In this document: positions 1 to 5,242 of the stretch, piece after piece
Layout of the letters: each line of letters starts with the position of its first letter
Numbering within the stretch: position 1 is the stretch's first letter
NCBI GenBank assembly: GCA_913020235.1
Contig: CAJWBT010000148.1
Coordinates: 1-6,181 of the forward strand
Direction of reading: 5' to 3'
Length of the DNA stretch: 6,181 bases
Origin: an uncultured Chloroflexota bacterium
GTDB taxonomy: Bacteria; Chloroflexota; Dehalococcoidia; UBA3495
Translations under genes and position numbers: made by a program
Notes under the pieces: model-generated
What the model saw: only the letters and a program-made list of their open reading frames with translations
The model's database searches: none
What the model was told of the DNA's origin: nothing

Positions 1-1293
1 CTCCTGGGCTGCACCGGTGAAGGGGCTCAGGATCAGAACGCCGTCCTCGTCGAAGCGGCTGGCCACATACTCCTTGGCTACCAGGTTCATACCATCGTGT
101 AGGGAACTGACCACACAGAAGTTGGCCAGCCGGCGCAGGGCCATGAGGGTGACATCGGATAGATCGTTGGGCAGGTAAATTATGGGTTTCCAGCCTTGGA
201 GGGCAAACCGGCCGTTTATTTCCTCCAGCAGCTGATCGATCTGCTCGGAGAGTTCCTGGTAAGCGTCGATGTTGACCCGGCTCATTACCCCGGCCTGGAT
301 GAAGACCACCTTGCCCACGTATTCAGGGTGTTTTTCCAGGAAGCGCCCCATCGCCCGGAAACGATGAGGAATGCCTTTGGTATAGTCGATCCTGTCGATA
401 CCGAGGCCTACCACCATGCCGCCCAGGTTCAGCTCATCGGTAAGGCGCTCCATCTCCTTAGTCGCCTCGCCGCTCTGGGCGTCCCAGTTGATCTGCTCGA
501 AATCGACGCTGATCGGGAAGGGCCGGACGATTGTGGGCTCGTTCCGGTATCTGACCAGGTTGTACTCTCCGTCCACCTTGGCATCGGTAGACCGAGCCGC
601 GGTGTTCAAAAAGTTACTGCAGTGGTCTCCGATATGAAAGCCCAGGAGGTCATTTCCCAGCAGCCCGTCCAGCAACTCGGACTGCCAGGGACAGATCCGA
701 AAAATCTCGGGACTGGGCCACGGAATGTGCCAGAATTGGCCGGTTATGATATCGGGGTCCGCGTTCCGAATGAGGCGTGGTAGCAGAGCTAGGTGATAGT
801 CCTGGGTGAAAACCACGGCCGGCCGGCCGTCGATTTCGTCCAGAACCTGGTCGGCAAACACCTGATTGACGGCCTTGTAGGTTTCCCAATCGGTGGCGTC
901 GAAGACCGGCTCGTTATAGGCATTGTGGCATAACGGCCAAAGGGCCTCGTTGGAAAACCCGTAGTAATACCCGCGCTCCTCTTCCTCGGTCAGCCACACC
1001 AGGCGCAACGTATACAGCGGGTCGTTCGGAGGGACCATGACCCTGTTCTTGTCATCTACCGCGTACCAGTCGCCTTTGCCGCCCCCGTGGGCGACCCACG
1101 TCCCGCCGCACTCCTGCATCAGCGGGTCCAACGCGGTGGTTAGGCCACTCGAGGGGACCACGTAGCGGAGCCTTCCCTCGACCAGTTCGTGGATGTAAGG
1201 CTGGCGATTGGAGACGACGACCAGATGGTAGTCCCCCATCTCCCGCAAGACCAGCCGCTGCAGATCTTCTTTGCCCCAAACAGGTACACTCAT
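1..1293 (-). CDS. otsA: Trehalose-6-phosphate synthase-like GT20 glycosyltransferase (3' end beyond window)
   Basis: Predicted cytoplasmic retaining glycosyltransferase that joins an NDP-glucose to glucose 6-phosphate to make trehalose 6-phosphate, a step in compatible-solute synthesis. I translated the minus strand by hand: ATG at 1293 and 431 codons open to base 1. Visible GT20 motifs are VVVSNR (residues 25-30), SSGL (48-51), YYYGFSNEALWP (109-120), QDYHL (164-168), HIPWP (189-193), LLGFH (216-220), DRIDYTKG (300-307) and LHDGMNLVAKEYVAS (398-412). By alignment from memory with E. coli OtsA these supply the Arg/Lys pair (R301, K306), D165, H189, D400 and E408. E. coli OtsA is about 474 residues, so roughly 40-70 residues are missing at the C-terminus. 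There is an N-terminal extension of about 20 residues before the VSNR strand. A GGAG lies about 10 bases upstream of the ATG. The GT20 assignment is very secure. The exact acceptor is less so: glucosylglycerol-phosphate synthase is the main alternative. Confidence 0.9.
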   Translation of the reverse strand, partial: MSVPVWGKEDLQRLVLREMGDYHLVVVSNRQPYIHELVEGRLRYVVPSSGLTTALDPLMQECGGTWVAHGGGKGDWYAVDDKNRVMVPPNDPLYTLRLVWLTEEEERGYYYGFSNEALWPLCHNAYNEPVFDATDWETYKAVNQVFADQVLDEIDGRPAVVFTQDYHLALLPRLIRNADPDIITGQFWHIPWPSPEIFRICPWQSELLDGLLGNDLLGFHIGDHCSNFLNTAARSTDAKVDGEYNLVRYRNEPTIVRPFPISVDFEQINWDAQSGEATKEMERLTDELNLGGMVVGLGIDRIDYTKGIPHRFRAMGRFLEKHPEYVGKVVFIQAGVMSRVNIDAYQELSEQIDQLLEEINGRFALQGWKPIIYLPNDLSDVTLMALRRLANFCVVSSLHDGMNLVAKEYVASRFDEDGVLILSPFTGAAQE

Positions 1294-1436
1294 CGCCCTA
1301 CCACTCCGAAGAACTTTCGGGGGCCAATCACCCTACCCTTCACCAAATGTCGCAAATGCTGAGGAAAATATTATCAGGGGGGACTAAGATGGGAACCGGT
1401 TTCCCGGCATCGTGGGGAGCACCAAGCACTACAAAT

Positions 1437-1465
1437 ATTCTGTCACACTCCGGCGCAAAGGTCAA
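1437..1465 (-). promoter_or_regulatory. Candidate sigma-70 promoter for otsA
   Basis: On the minus strand, TTGACC (1465-1460, 5 of 6 matches to the -35 consensus) is followed after exactly 17 bases by CAGAAT (1442-1437, 4 of 6). A TG one base upstream of the hexamer makes it an extended -10. Transcription would begin near 1430, leaving a leader of about 137 nt before the otsA ATG. Assigned by consensus only. Confidence 0.45.
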
Positions 1466-1514
1466 CCGGCGGTGACGACTGGACGGAAACATTGACACAA
1501 TGTTCACACACCGG
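1441..1514. repeat. Pair of near-identical 13-14 bp direct repeats in both promoters
   Basis: TGTCACACTCCGG (1441-1453) and TGTTCACACACCGG (1501-1514) differ by one insertion and one substitution. The first lies in the spacer of the candidate otsA promoter and the second in the spacer of the candidate promoter for the binding-protein gene. A shared regulator site is possible, but two short copies could arise by chance. Confidence 0.3.
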
Positions 1515-1520
1515 TACCAT
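1492..1520 (+). promoter_or_regulatory. Candidate sigma-70 promoter for the binding-protein gene
   Basis: A perfect -35 hexamer TTGACA (1492-1497) is followed after a 17-base spacer by TACCAT (1515-1520, 4 of 6 matches to the -10 consensus). Transcription would begin near 1527, about 76 nt before the GTG at 1603. This site overlaps the upstream TTG at 1492 that would otherwise be the longest start of the downstream frame, which argues strongly against that start. Confidence 0.6.
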
Positions 1521-1525
1521 ACCGG
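1511..1525. promoter_or_regulatory. Inverted repeat overlapping the -10 box
   Basis: CCGGTA (1511-1516) and TACCGG (1520-1525) are perfect 6-bp inverted arms around CCA. The element covers the predicted -10 hexamer and ends just before the predicted transcription start, a typical place for a repressor operator. It could also form only by chance in GC-rich DNA. Confidence 0.3.
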
Positions 1526-1590
1526 CGCCTTGGCGGCTCTTGATCTGCAGAAAGCCAATCGCCGAGGCCCGAAACCAGTTGGAATCTGGG

Positions 1591-1598
1591 AAAGGAGG
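1591..1598 (+). promoter_or_regulatory. Ribosome binding site that fixes the GTG start at 1603
   Basis: AAAGGAGG ends four bases before GTG 1603 and is the strongest Shine-Dalgarno match in the window. It supports starting the binding-protein gene at 1603 rather than at the in-frame TTG at 1492, which has no such site. Confidence 0.8.
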
Positions 1599-1602
1599 CC
1601 CC

Positions 1603-2532
1603 GTGACCGCTAGCACAAGCCGCCAACCCCTGCGCTTGATGGAGACCTGGCACAGCCTCTTCTATACTCCAATCTACGTGGCCGTAGGTGGGGGGTTCCT
1701 GGAGAAAGAGGGCTTGGACGTGACCTTCACCACCTGCCCTCCCAAGTTCTCCCATGCCCTGGCCGCGTTGATCCAGGATGCGGCCGACATCGCCCAGAGT
1801 GGGATCATGCGGGGCATCATTGCCTTCGGCTGGGGAGCTGAGACGGTGCCGGCCCACATCGCCAAGATCAACGCCCGGGACGGATTTTTCTTGCTGGGCC
1901 GCCGGCCCCAGGAAGAGTTCCGCCGGGAGTCCCTTCAGGGCGCCACGATGATACCGATCTCATTCACTGCAATGCCTTGGGCCTCCTGCCAGTATGGGCT
2001 ACGGCGGCTCGGCGTAGAGCCGGCAGGCCTGAAGCTGGTGTCGGGACTGTCGCTGGACCAAGCGATAGCCGCCTTTCTTGCGGGGGAGGGGGATTTCATT
2101 CATCTGCCGCAACCGGCCGCCGAGCAGCTAATAACCGCGGGGCAGGCCCACCTGGCGGTGGCGATGGGTCCAGTCATCGGCCATGTTGCCTACTCCTCCT
2201 TCGCCGCCACCAACAAGTTCCTGGACACCAAGCCGGAGGTGGCGGCCGCGTTCGTTAGTGGCTTTGCCCGGGCGCTCGAATGGCTGGCCGGGAACGATGC
2301 GGCGACGGTTGGCGAGGCGGTGTCTTCATTCTTCCCAGACGTCGACAAGGAAGTGGTCGTTCGCGCGGTGGCCCGCTACCAGGAACAGGAGACCTGGCCC
2401 GCGGACCCGCGACTGGACCGGCCCGAATTTGAAGGGCAGCAGGATATCTTGTTGGACGCCGGACTGGTGAAGGCGCGGCAGGAGTACGAGCGGATCGTGC
2501 GGCCCGAGTTCTTCCGGGCGGCGCTGGCCTGA
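1603..2532 (+). CDS. NMT1/THI5-like (SsuA/THI5) substrate-binding-fold protein without signal peptide
   Basis: A 309-residue protein with a type-2 periplasmic-binding fold pattern. Residues 10-40 read like the family's first strand and helix (PIYVAVGGGFLEKEGLDV at 23-40), ADIAQSG (61-67) is the usual ligand-site loop, YGLRRLGV...LKLV (131-146) opens the second lobe, AAFLAGEGDFIHLPQP (156-171) is the family's 'A-L-x-x-G-x-x-D' segment, and the C-terminal part (205-287) has the PEVAAAF helix and a final DP.LD...F....LLDAGLV pattern. Such proteins usually deliver sulfonates, pyrimidine (thiamin) precursors or similar compounds to an ABC importer. Here no signal peptide or lipobox is visible, no permease or ATPase gene is adjacent, and the Cys-rich CCCFC motif of yeast THI5 is absent. 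A cytoplasmic binding or enzymatic role is therefore possible. Start chosen at GTG 1603 from the strong ribosome binding site. Ligand unknown. Confidence 0.8.
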   Translation: MTASTSRQPLRLMETWHSLFYTPIYVAVGGGFLEKEGLDVTFTTCPPKFSHALAALIQDAADIAQSGIMRGIIAFGWGAETVPAHIAKINARDGFFLLGRRPQEEFRRESLQGATMIPISFTAMPWASCQYGLRRLGVEPAGLKLVSGLSLDQAIAAFLAGEGDFIHLPQPAAEQLITAGQAHLAVAMGPVIGHVAYSSFAATNKFLDTKPEVAAAFVSGFARALEWLAGNDAATVGEAVSSFFPDVDKEVVVRAVARYQEQETWPADPRLDRPEFEGQQDILLDAGLVKARQEYERIVRPEFFRAALA

Positions 2533-2586
2533 AGGCCGGAGGTCTCTGGGTGCATTCCATGGTCCGCCAGGCCCGCGGCGGAGAGG

Positions 2587-2606
2587 TCCCGGAGCGGGAT
2601 TTTTTT
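2587..2606 (+). terminator. Rho-independent terminator of the binding-protein gene
   Basis: TCCCG (2587-2591), loop GAG and CGGGA (2595-2599) form a perfect 5-bp GC-rich stem, followed directly by seven T residues (2600-2606). It lies 55 bases after the stop at 2532 and separates that gene from tyrA. Confidence 0.75.
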
Positions 2607-2625
2607 CGGAGTCATGAGCCTTGCC

Positions 2626-2646
2626 GTTCCCCCGGGAACCGTTCCC
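2626..2646. promoter_or_regulatory. Overlapping palindromes upstream of tyrA (candidate operator)
   Basis: The order is GTTCCC (2626-2631), CC, GGGAAC (2634-2639), C, GTTCCC (2641-2646). The central arm is a perfect inverted repeat of both outer arms, so two palindromes share one half. The loops (1-2 bases) are too short for good RNA hairpins, so a DNA site for a dimeric regulator is the more natural reading. It lies just upstream of, and partly over, the weak candidate tyrA promoter. Confidence 0.35.
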
Positions 2647-2670
2647 GCCCTCGCTCGAATGGTGTAAGAT
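2642..2670 (+). promoter_or_regulatory. Weak candidate promoter for the tyrA operon
   Basis: TAAGAT (2665-2670) matches the -10 consensus at 4 of 6 positions in the most AT-rich part of this gap. At 17-base spacing the -35 position reads TTCCCG, which is poor, so the site would need an activator or an alternative sigma factor. A promoter is expected somewhere between the terminator ending at 2606 and the tyrA start. Confidence 0.25.
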
Positions 2671-2689
2671 AAGCTGTACATGAGCTTCT

Positions 2690-2742
2690 CCGCCGTAGGT
2701 ATGGGCTATCCATGCCATGCCTTTACCCTTACCGGCGGTTTT
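2690..2742 (+). promoter_or_regulatory. Terminator-like hairpin in the tyrA leader (possible attenuator)
   Basis: CCGCC (2690-2694), GGTA (2698-2701) and GGG (2703-2705) can pair with CCC (2726-2728), TACC (2730-2733) and GGCGG (2734-2738), leaving a 3-nt bulge, a 1x1 mismatch and a 20-nt loop. Four T residues follow (2739-2742). The 3' arm and T run overlap codons TAC CCT TAC CGG CGG TTT TAT, read in frame with tyrA from an ATG at 2712. This resembles a transcription attenuator in front of an aromatic amino acid gene, but the T run is short and no classical leader peptide with its own stop codon is evident. Confidence 0.35.
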
Positions 2743-2769
2743 ATGAGGGCCTGGCCGAACGCCCTTTAC

Positions 2770-2774
2770 GGAGG
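2770..2774 (+). promoter_or_regulatory. Ribosome binding site that fixes the tyrA start at 2781
   Basis: GGAGG ends six bases before ATG 2781, and the dinucleotide-binding strand MAKLAIVGTG begins immediately after. This favours 2781 over the in-frame ATG at 2712, which lacks a Shine-Dalgarno match. Confidence 0.8.
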
Positions 2775-2780
2775 TACCCT

Positions 2781-3794
2781 ATGGCCAAGCTGGCCATCGT
2801 TGGAACCGGTCTGATCGGAACATCGCTCGCCCTGGCGCTGAGACAGTCCCAGATGCGGGACCTCGAGGTGGTGGGCACCGACTATGATCATAGCGCCCGC
2901 GGCGGCGCCCAAAAACGGGGCGCTTTCCATCGAATCGAGAACCGGTTGAGTTCGGCGGTTCGTGACGCGGACATTGTCGTGTTGGCCACACCGGTTATGG
3001 CGATGCGGGAGCTGCTGGAGACGTTGGGCCCGAACCTGCAACCAGGCTGCGTGGTGACCGACGTAGGCAGCTCCAAGAAGGTGGTTCTGGAGTGGGCGGA
3101 GGAGTTCCTGCCCGAGGGCGTGGATTTCGTCGGCGGACACCCTATGGCCGGGAAGGAAACCCCTGGCCCGGAGGCGGCTGACGCCTCGCTGTTTCGCGAC
3201 AAAGCCTACTGCATCGTGCCCAGTCCCCGCGCTCGGCAGCAGGCGGTTTCCGAAATAACCACCCTTGCCGAGGCCGTCGGCGCCCGCCCGTTCTTCATCG
3301 GGGTGGACGAGCATGACAGCTTCGTGGCGGCCGCCAGCCACCTCCCCTTCCTGCTTTCCGTGGCCCTGGTAGGCTGTACTTCCAAGAGCGCGAACTGGGA
3401 CGACATCGCGCAGGTAGCTGCCTCCGGATACCGGGACATCTCCCGCCTCGCTTCGGGAGACCCGATCATGCACCGGGATATTTGCGTCAGCAACCCCGGA
3501 CCCATCGTGGCCTGGATCGATTCCTTCATCCGTGAGCTTTACGAGGTCCGTCAGTTGCTGGACAACGAGGACGGCCCCAAAGAAGAGGATATCCACCAGG
3601 TCTTCGAGCGGGCCGCGTTTGCCCGGGCCCAGCTGCTCTCCGGAGCGATGAACCCCATCGCCAGGCGGCCAGGCAGCAACTCGGACATCCCGACCTTCGC
3701 TGAAAGTATGGGCGAGATGTTCGTGGGCCGGAAGGCGATGCAAGCCCAAAAAAAGTTCTTCAAAGATTCGGAGGATCGCAGCCGCCGGAAGTAA
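2781..3794 (+). CDS. tyrA: Prephenate dehydrogenase (TyrA)
   Basis: Cytoplasmic enzyme that oxidatively decarboxylates prephenate to 4-hydroxyphenylpyruvate with NAD(P)+, the committed step to tyrosine; arogenate use cannot be excluded. The 337-residue product has an N-terminal Rossmann fold with GTGLIG (8-13) and an acidic residue (D34) at the end of the second strand, which suggests NAD+ preference. Next come VVLATPV (66-72), TDVGSSK (93-99), GGHPMAGKE (118-126), ASHLPFLLS (185-193) and GYRDISRLASGDPIMHRDI (216-234), all hallmarks of the TyrA family. By comparison with Aquifex TyrA, S97/S98, H120, H187 and R222 probably line the prephenate pocket. The C-terminal part is the helical dimerisation region. 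No ACT domain or fused chorismate mutase is visible, so tyrosine feedback would have to act at the catalytic domain. First gene of an apparent operon with aroA 128 bases downstream. Confidence 0.93.
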   Translation: MAKLAIVGTGLIGTSLALALRQSQMRDLEVVGTDYDHSARGGAQKRGAFHRIENRLSSAVRDADIVVLATPVMAMRELLETLGPNLQPGCVVTDVGSSKKVVLEWAEEFLPEGVDFVGGHPMAGKETPGPEAADASLFRDKAYCIVPSPRARQQAVSEITTLAEAVGARPFFIGVDEHDSFVAAASHLPFLLSVALVGCTSKSANWDDIAQVAASGYRDISRLASGDPIMHRDICVSNPGPIVAWIDSFIRELYEVRQLLDNEDGPKEEDIHQVFERAAFARAQLLSGAMNPIARRPGSNSDIPTFAESMGEMFVGRKAMQAQKKFFKDSEDRSRRK

Positions 3795-3922
3795 CGGAGG
3801 GATCACCACTCAGCGTCCGGCGCTCGACCCAGGGCCTTCGAGCCCAGCCCGCCGCATAGAGGCAGCATAGAGACGGAAGCGGCGCTGCCGGCGGCCTAAC
3901 GAGCACGGGGAGGTACGGGACA
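3795..3922 (+). other. tyrA-aroA spacer
   Basis: No gene is visible in these 128 bases. A 6-bp inverted repeat GCTCGA/TCGAGC (3822-3827 and 3838-3843, 10-nt loop) has no T run, so it is not an intrinsic terminator. GCATAGAG occurs twice 11 bases apart (3854-3861, 3865-3872). I found no promoter-like pair of boxes, so aroA is probably transcribed from upstream of tyrA. Confidence 0.5.
3907..3913 (+). promoter_or_regulatory. Ribosome binding site supporting the TTG start of aroA
   Basis: GGGGAGG ends nine bases before TTG 3923. No ATG or GTG lies in frame between this site and the conserved N-terminal motif of AroA, so TTG is the best start. Confidence 0.65.
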
Positions 3923-5242
3923 TTGCAGCGGACGGTTCAAAGTCCCCCCTTCCTGGGCGGGTCCCTTGCGGTGCCCGGGGACAAGTCCATCTCCCACCGG
4001 GCCCTTATCCTGAACGCAATGGCCCAGGGTGACGCCCTGGTCACCGGCCTCTCCGATGGCGACGACGTCCTCTCTACCAAGCGCTGCCTCGAGGCATTGG
4101 GCGCCGTTATTGAGCCGGGTCAACAGCCGGGCAGCGTGGTGGTGCACGGTACCGGCCAGGGGTTGCGGGAACCGGCGGACATCCTCGACGCAGGCAATAG
4201 CGGCACTTCCATGCGGCTGCTCTCCGGCCTCTTGGCGGCCCAACCCTTCCTGTCGGTGTTGACGGGCGACGCCTCCCTTCGGTCACGCCCCATGGGCCGG
4301 GTGGTGCGTCCGCTGCAACAGATGGGCGCACGGATACTGGGCCGGAGTGACGACACCCTGGCCCCTCTTACTATCCGCGGCGGGTCCCTACGGGGAATTG
4401 AGTACACCATGCCCGTGGCCAGCGCCCAGGTCAAGTCCAGCATCATGCTGGCCGGGCTGTCGGCCGTTGGCGACACGATTCTGCATCAGCCGGCGCTTTC
4501 TCGCGACCATACTGAGCGCATGGTGTCGGCCATGGGAGCTGCGGTCGAGGCCGACGGCCTGACTCTGACACTGCATCCGGCCCAGCTCAACGCGGTGGAT
4601 ATCGCCGTCCCGGGTGACATTAGCTCCGCCGCCTTCTGGCTGGTCGCCGGCCTGTGCCACCCCAATGCCCGCATCCTGGTGCGCGGAGTGGGCCTAAATC
4701 CCAGCCGCACCGGGATCATCGAGGCACTTCGCGCCATGGGCGCGGGGTCGAACCTGCGATTGGTGGAGGAACGCACCGCCGGCGGAGAGCCGGTGGCGGA
4801 CTTGGTGGTGGAATCGGGCGGGTTAAAGGGTATCGAACTCGGGGGAGAGATCATCCCTCGGATATTGGACGAGCTGCCGGTTCTGGCGGTGGCGGCCTGC
4901 TTTGCCGAGGGCACCACGGTTATTCGCGATGCCGGTGAACTCAGGGTCAAAGAGTCCGACCGAATCGAAACCACCGTCGGCGAGCTGGGCCGACTGGGCG
5001 CCAAGATTGAGGCCCGGCCGGACGGCATGGTGATCCAGGGCACCGGACGCCTCACGGGAGCGATGTGCCAGAGCCACGGTGACCACCGGCTGGCCATGGC
5101 CCTGGCGGTGGCCGGGGTCCTGGCCGGCGGCGAGACTGCCATCCACGGGGCAGACGACGCCACGGTGTCCTATCCGGGCTTCTGGGAGCACCTGGCTCAG
5201 GTCTGCGGGAACGATGAAGCAAATGAGGGGGTGGCGGTCTAG
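3923..5242 (+). CDS. aroA: 3-phosphoshikimate 1-carboxyvinyltransferase (EPSP synthase), class II type
   Basis: Cytoplasmic enzyme that transfers the enolpyruvyl group of PEP to shikimate 3-phosphate, the sixth step of the shikimate pathway and the target of glyphosate. The 439-residue length is normal. Motifs in order: VPGDKSISHRA (17-27) with K21, LDAGNSGTSMRLLSG (88-102), SRPMGR (121-126), SAQVKSS (167-173), RDHTE (194-198), NPSRTG (259-264), ILDELPVLA (314-322), RVKESDRI (341-348) carrying E344 and R347, GDHRLAMA (386-393), and a C-terminal VSYPGF (415-420). The E. coli Pro101 position is Leu (L99) and the E. coli Lys411 position is not Lys, both as in class II enzymes. TTG start chosen from the upstream GGGGAGG. 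The TAG stop is followed directly by the gmk GTG, in the same reading frame. In many bacteria tyrA and aroA are neighbours or fused, which fits this context. Confidence 0.95.
   Translation: MQRTVQSPPFLGGSLAVPGDKSISHRALILNAMAQGDALVTGLSDGDDVLSTKRCLEALGAVIEPGQQPGSVVVHGTGQGLREPADILDAGNSGTSMRLLSGLLAAQPFLSVLTGDASLRSRPMGRVVRPLQQMGARILGRSDDTLAPLTIRGGSLRGIEYTMPVASAQVKSSIMLAGLSAVGDTILHQPALSRDHTERMVSAMGAAVEADGLTLTLHPAQLNAVDIAVPGDISSAAFWLVAGLCHPNARILVRGVGLNPSRTGIIEALRAMGAGSNLRLVEERTAGGEPVADLVVESGGLKGIELGGEIIPRILDELPVLAVAACFAEGTTVIRDAGELRVKESDRIETTVGELGRLGAKIEARPDGMVIQGTGRLTGAMCQSHGDHRLAMALAVAGVLAGGETAIHGADDATVSYPGFWEHLAQVCGNDEANEGVAV

Larger units (their letters stand above)
1294..1602. other. Divergent intergenic control region
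   Basis: These 309 bases between the divergent otsA and binding-protein genes hold no convincing gene. A 72-codon minus-strand frame crosses part of the stretch but shows no family signature and runs through both candidate promoters. The region holds two back-to-back sigma-70-like promoters, a near-repeat of TGTTCACACACCGG, a 6-bp inverted repeat at 1511-1525, an AT-rich patch (1363-1375) and an imperfect palindrome GGGAACCGGTTTCCC (1391-1405). The last two would lie in the otsA 5' untranslated leader of about 137 nt if the predicted promoter is right. I saw no TPP riboswitch core in the binding-protein leader. Confidence 0.7.

Noticed and set aside
196..783. Plus-strand frame of 195 codons at 196-783
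   Set aside because: It lies antisense to the clearly recognisable GT20 gene, whose motifs run continuously on the minus strand. It shows no family signature of its own.
1340..1558. 72-codon minus-strand frame in the divergent gap
   Set aside because: It crosses both candidate promoters, has no ribosome site or family resemblance, and its composition looks non-coding.
1492..1602. Upstream TTG start giving a 346-residue binding protein
   Set aside because: The TTG coincides with a perfect -35 box, has no ribosome binding site, and the added residues contain no usable signal peptide or lipobox (LLIC has Ile at the position before Cys). GTG 1603 has an AAAGGAGG site.
1527..1602. Possible TPP riboswitch in front of the NMT1/THI5-like gene
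   Set aside because: The leader is only about 76 nt and I could not find the conserved CUGAGA and other TPP-core elements.
2712..2780. ATG 2712 as the tyrA start
   Set aside because: It adds 23 Tyr/Arg-rich residues before the Rossmann strand and has no Shine-Dalgarno, while ATG 2781 has GGAGG at good spacing. The stretch is kept as a possible regulatory leader.
2680..2814. 44-codon frame from ATG 2680 as a leader peptide gene
   Set aside because: It has several aromatic residues but no Shine-Dalgarno, and it runs 34 bases into tyrA in another frame. The evidence is too weak for a CDS call.
2766..3809. 347-codon minus-strand frame opposite tyrA
   Set aside because: It is an antisense shadow made by GC-rich codon bias; tyrA has full-length family motifs on the plus strand.
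3822..3843. Inverted repeat in the tyrA-aroA spacer as a terminator
   Set aside because: The stem is only 6 bp with a 10-nt loop and no T run follows, so it would not act as an intrinsic terminator.
3854..3872. GCATAGAG direct repeat, two copies
   Set aside because: Two 8-bp copies 11 bases apart are too little to support an iteron or operator claim.
4486..5163. 225-codon minus-strand frame opposite aroA
   Set aside because: It is low-complexity Ser/Pro/Arg-rich shadow coding within aroA, with no recognisable domain.
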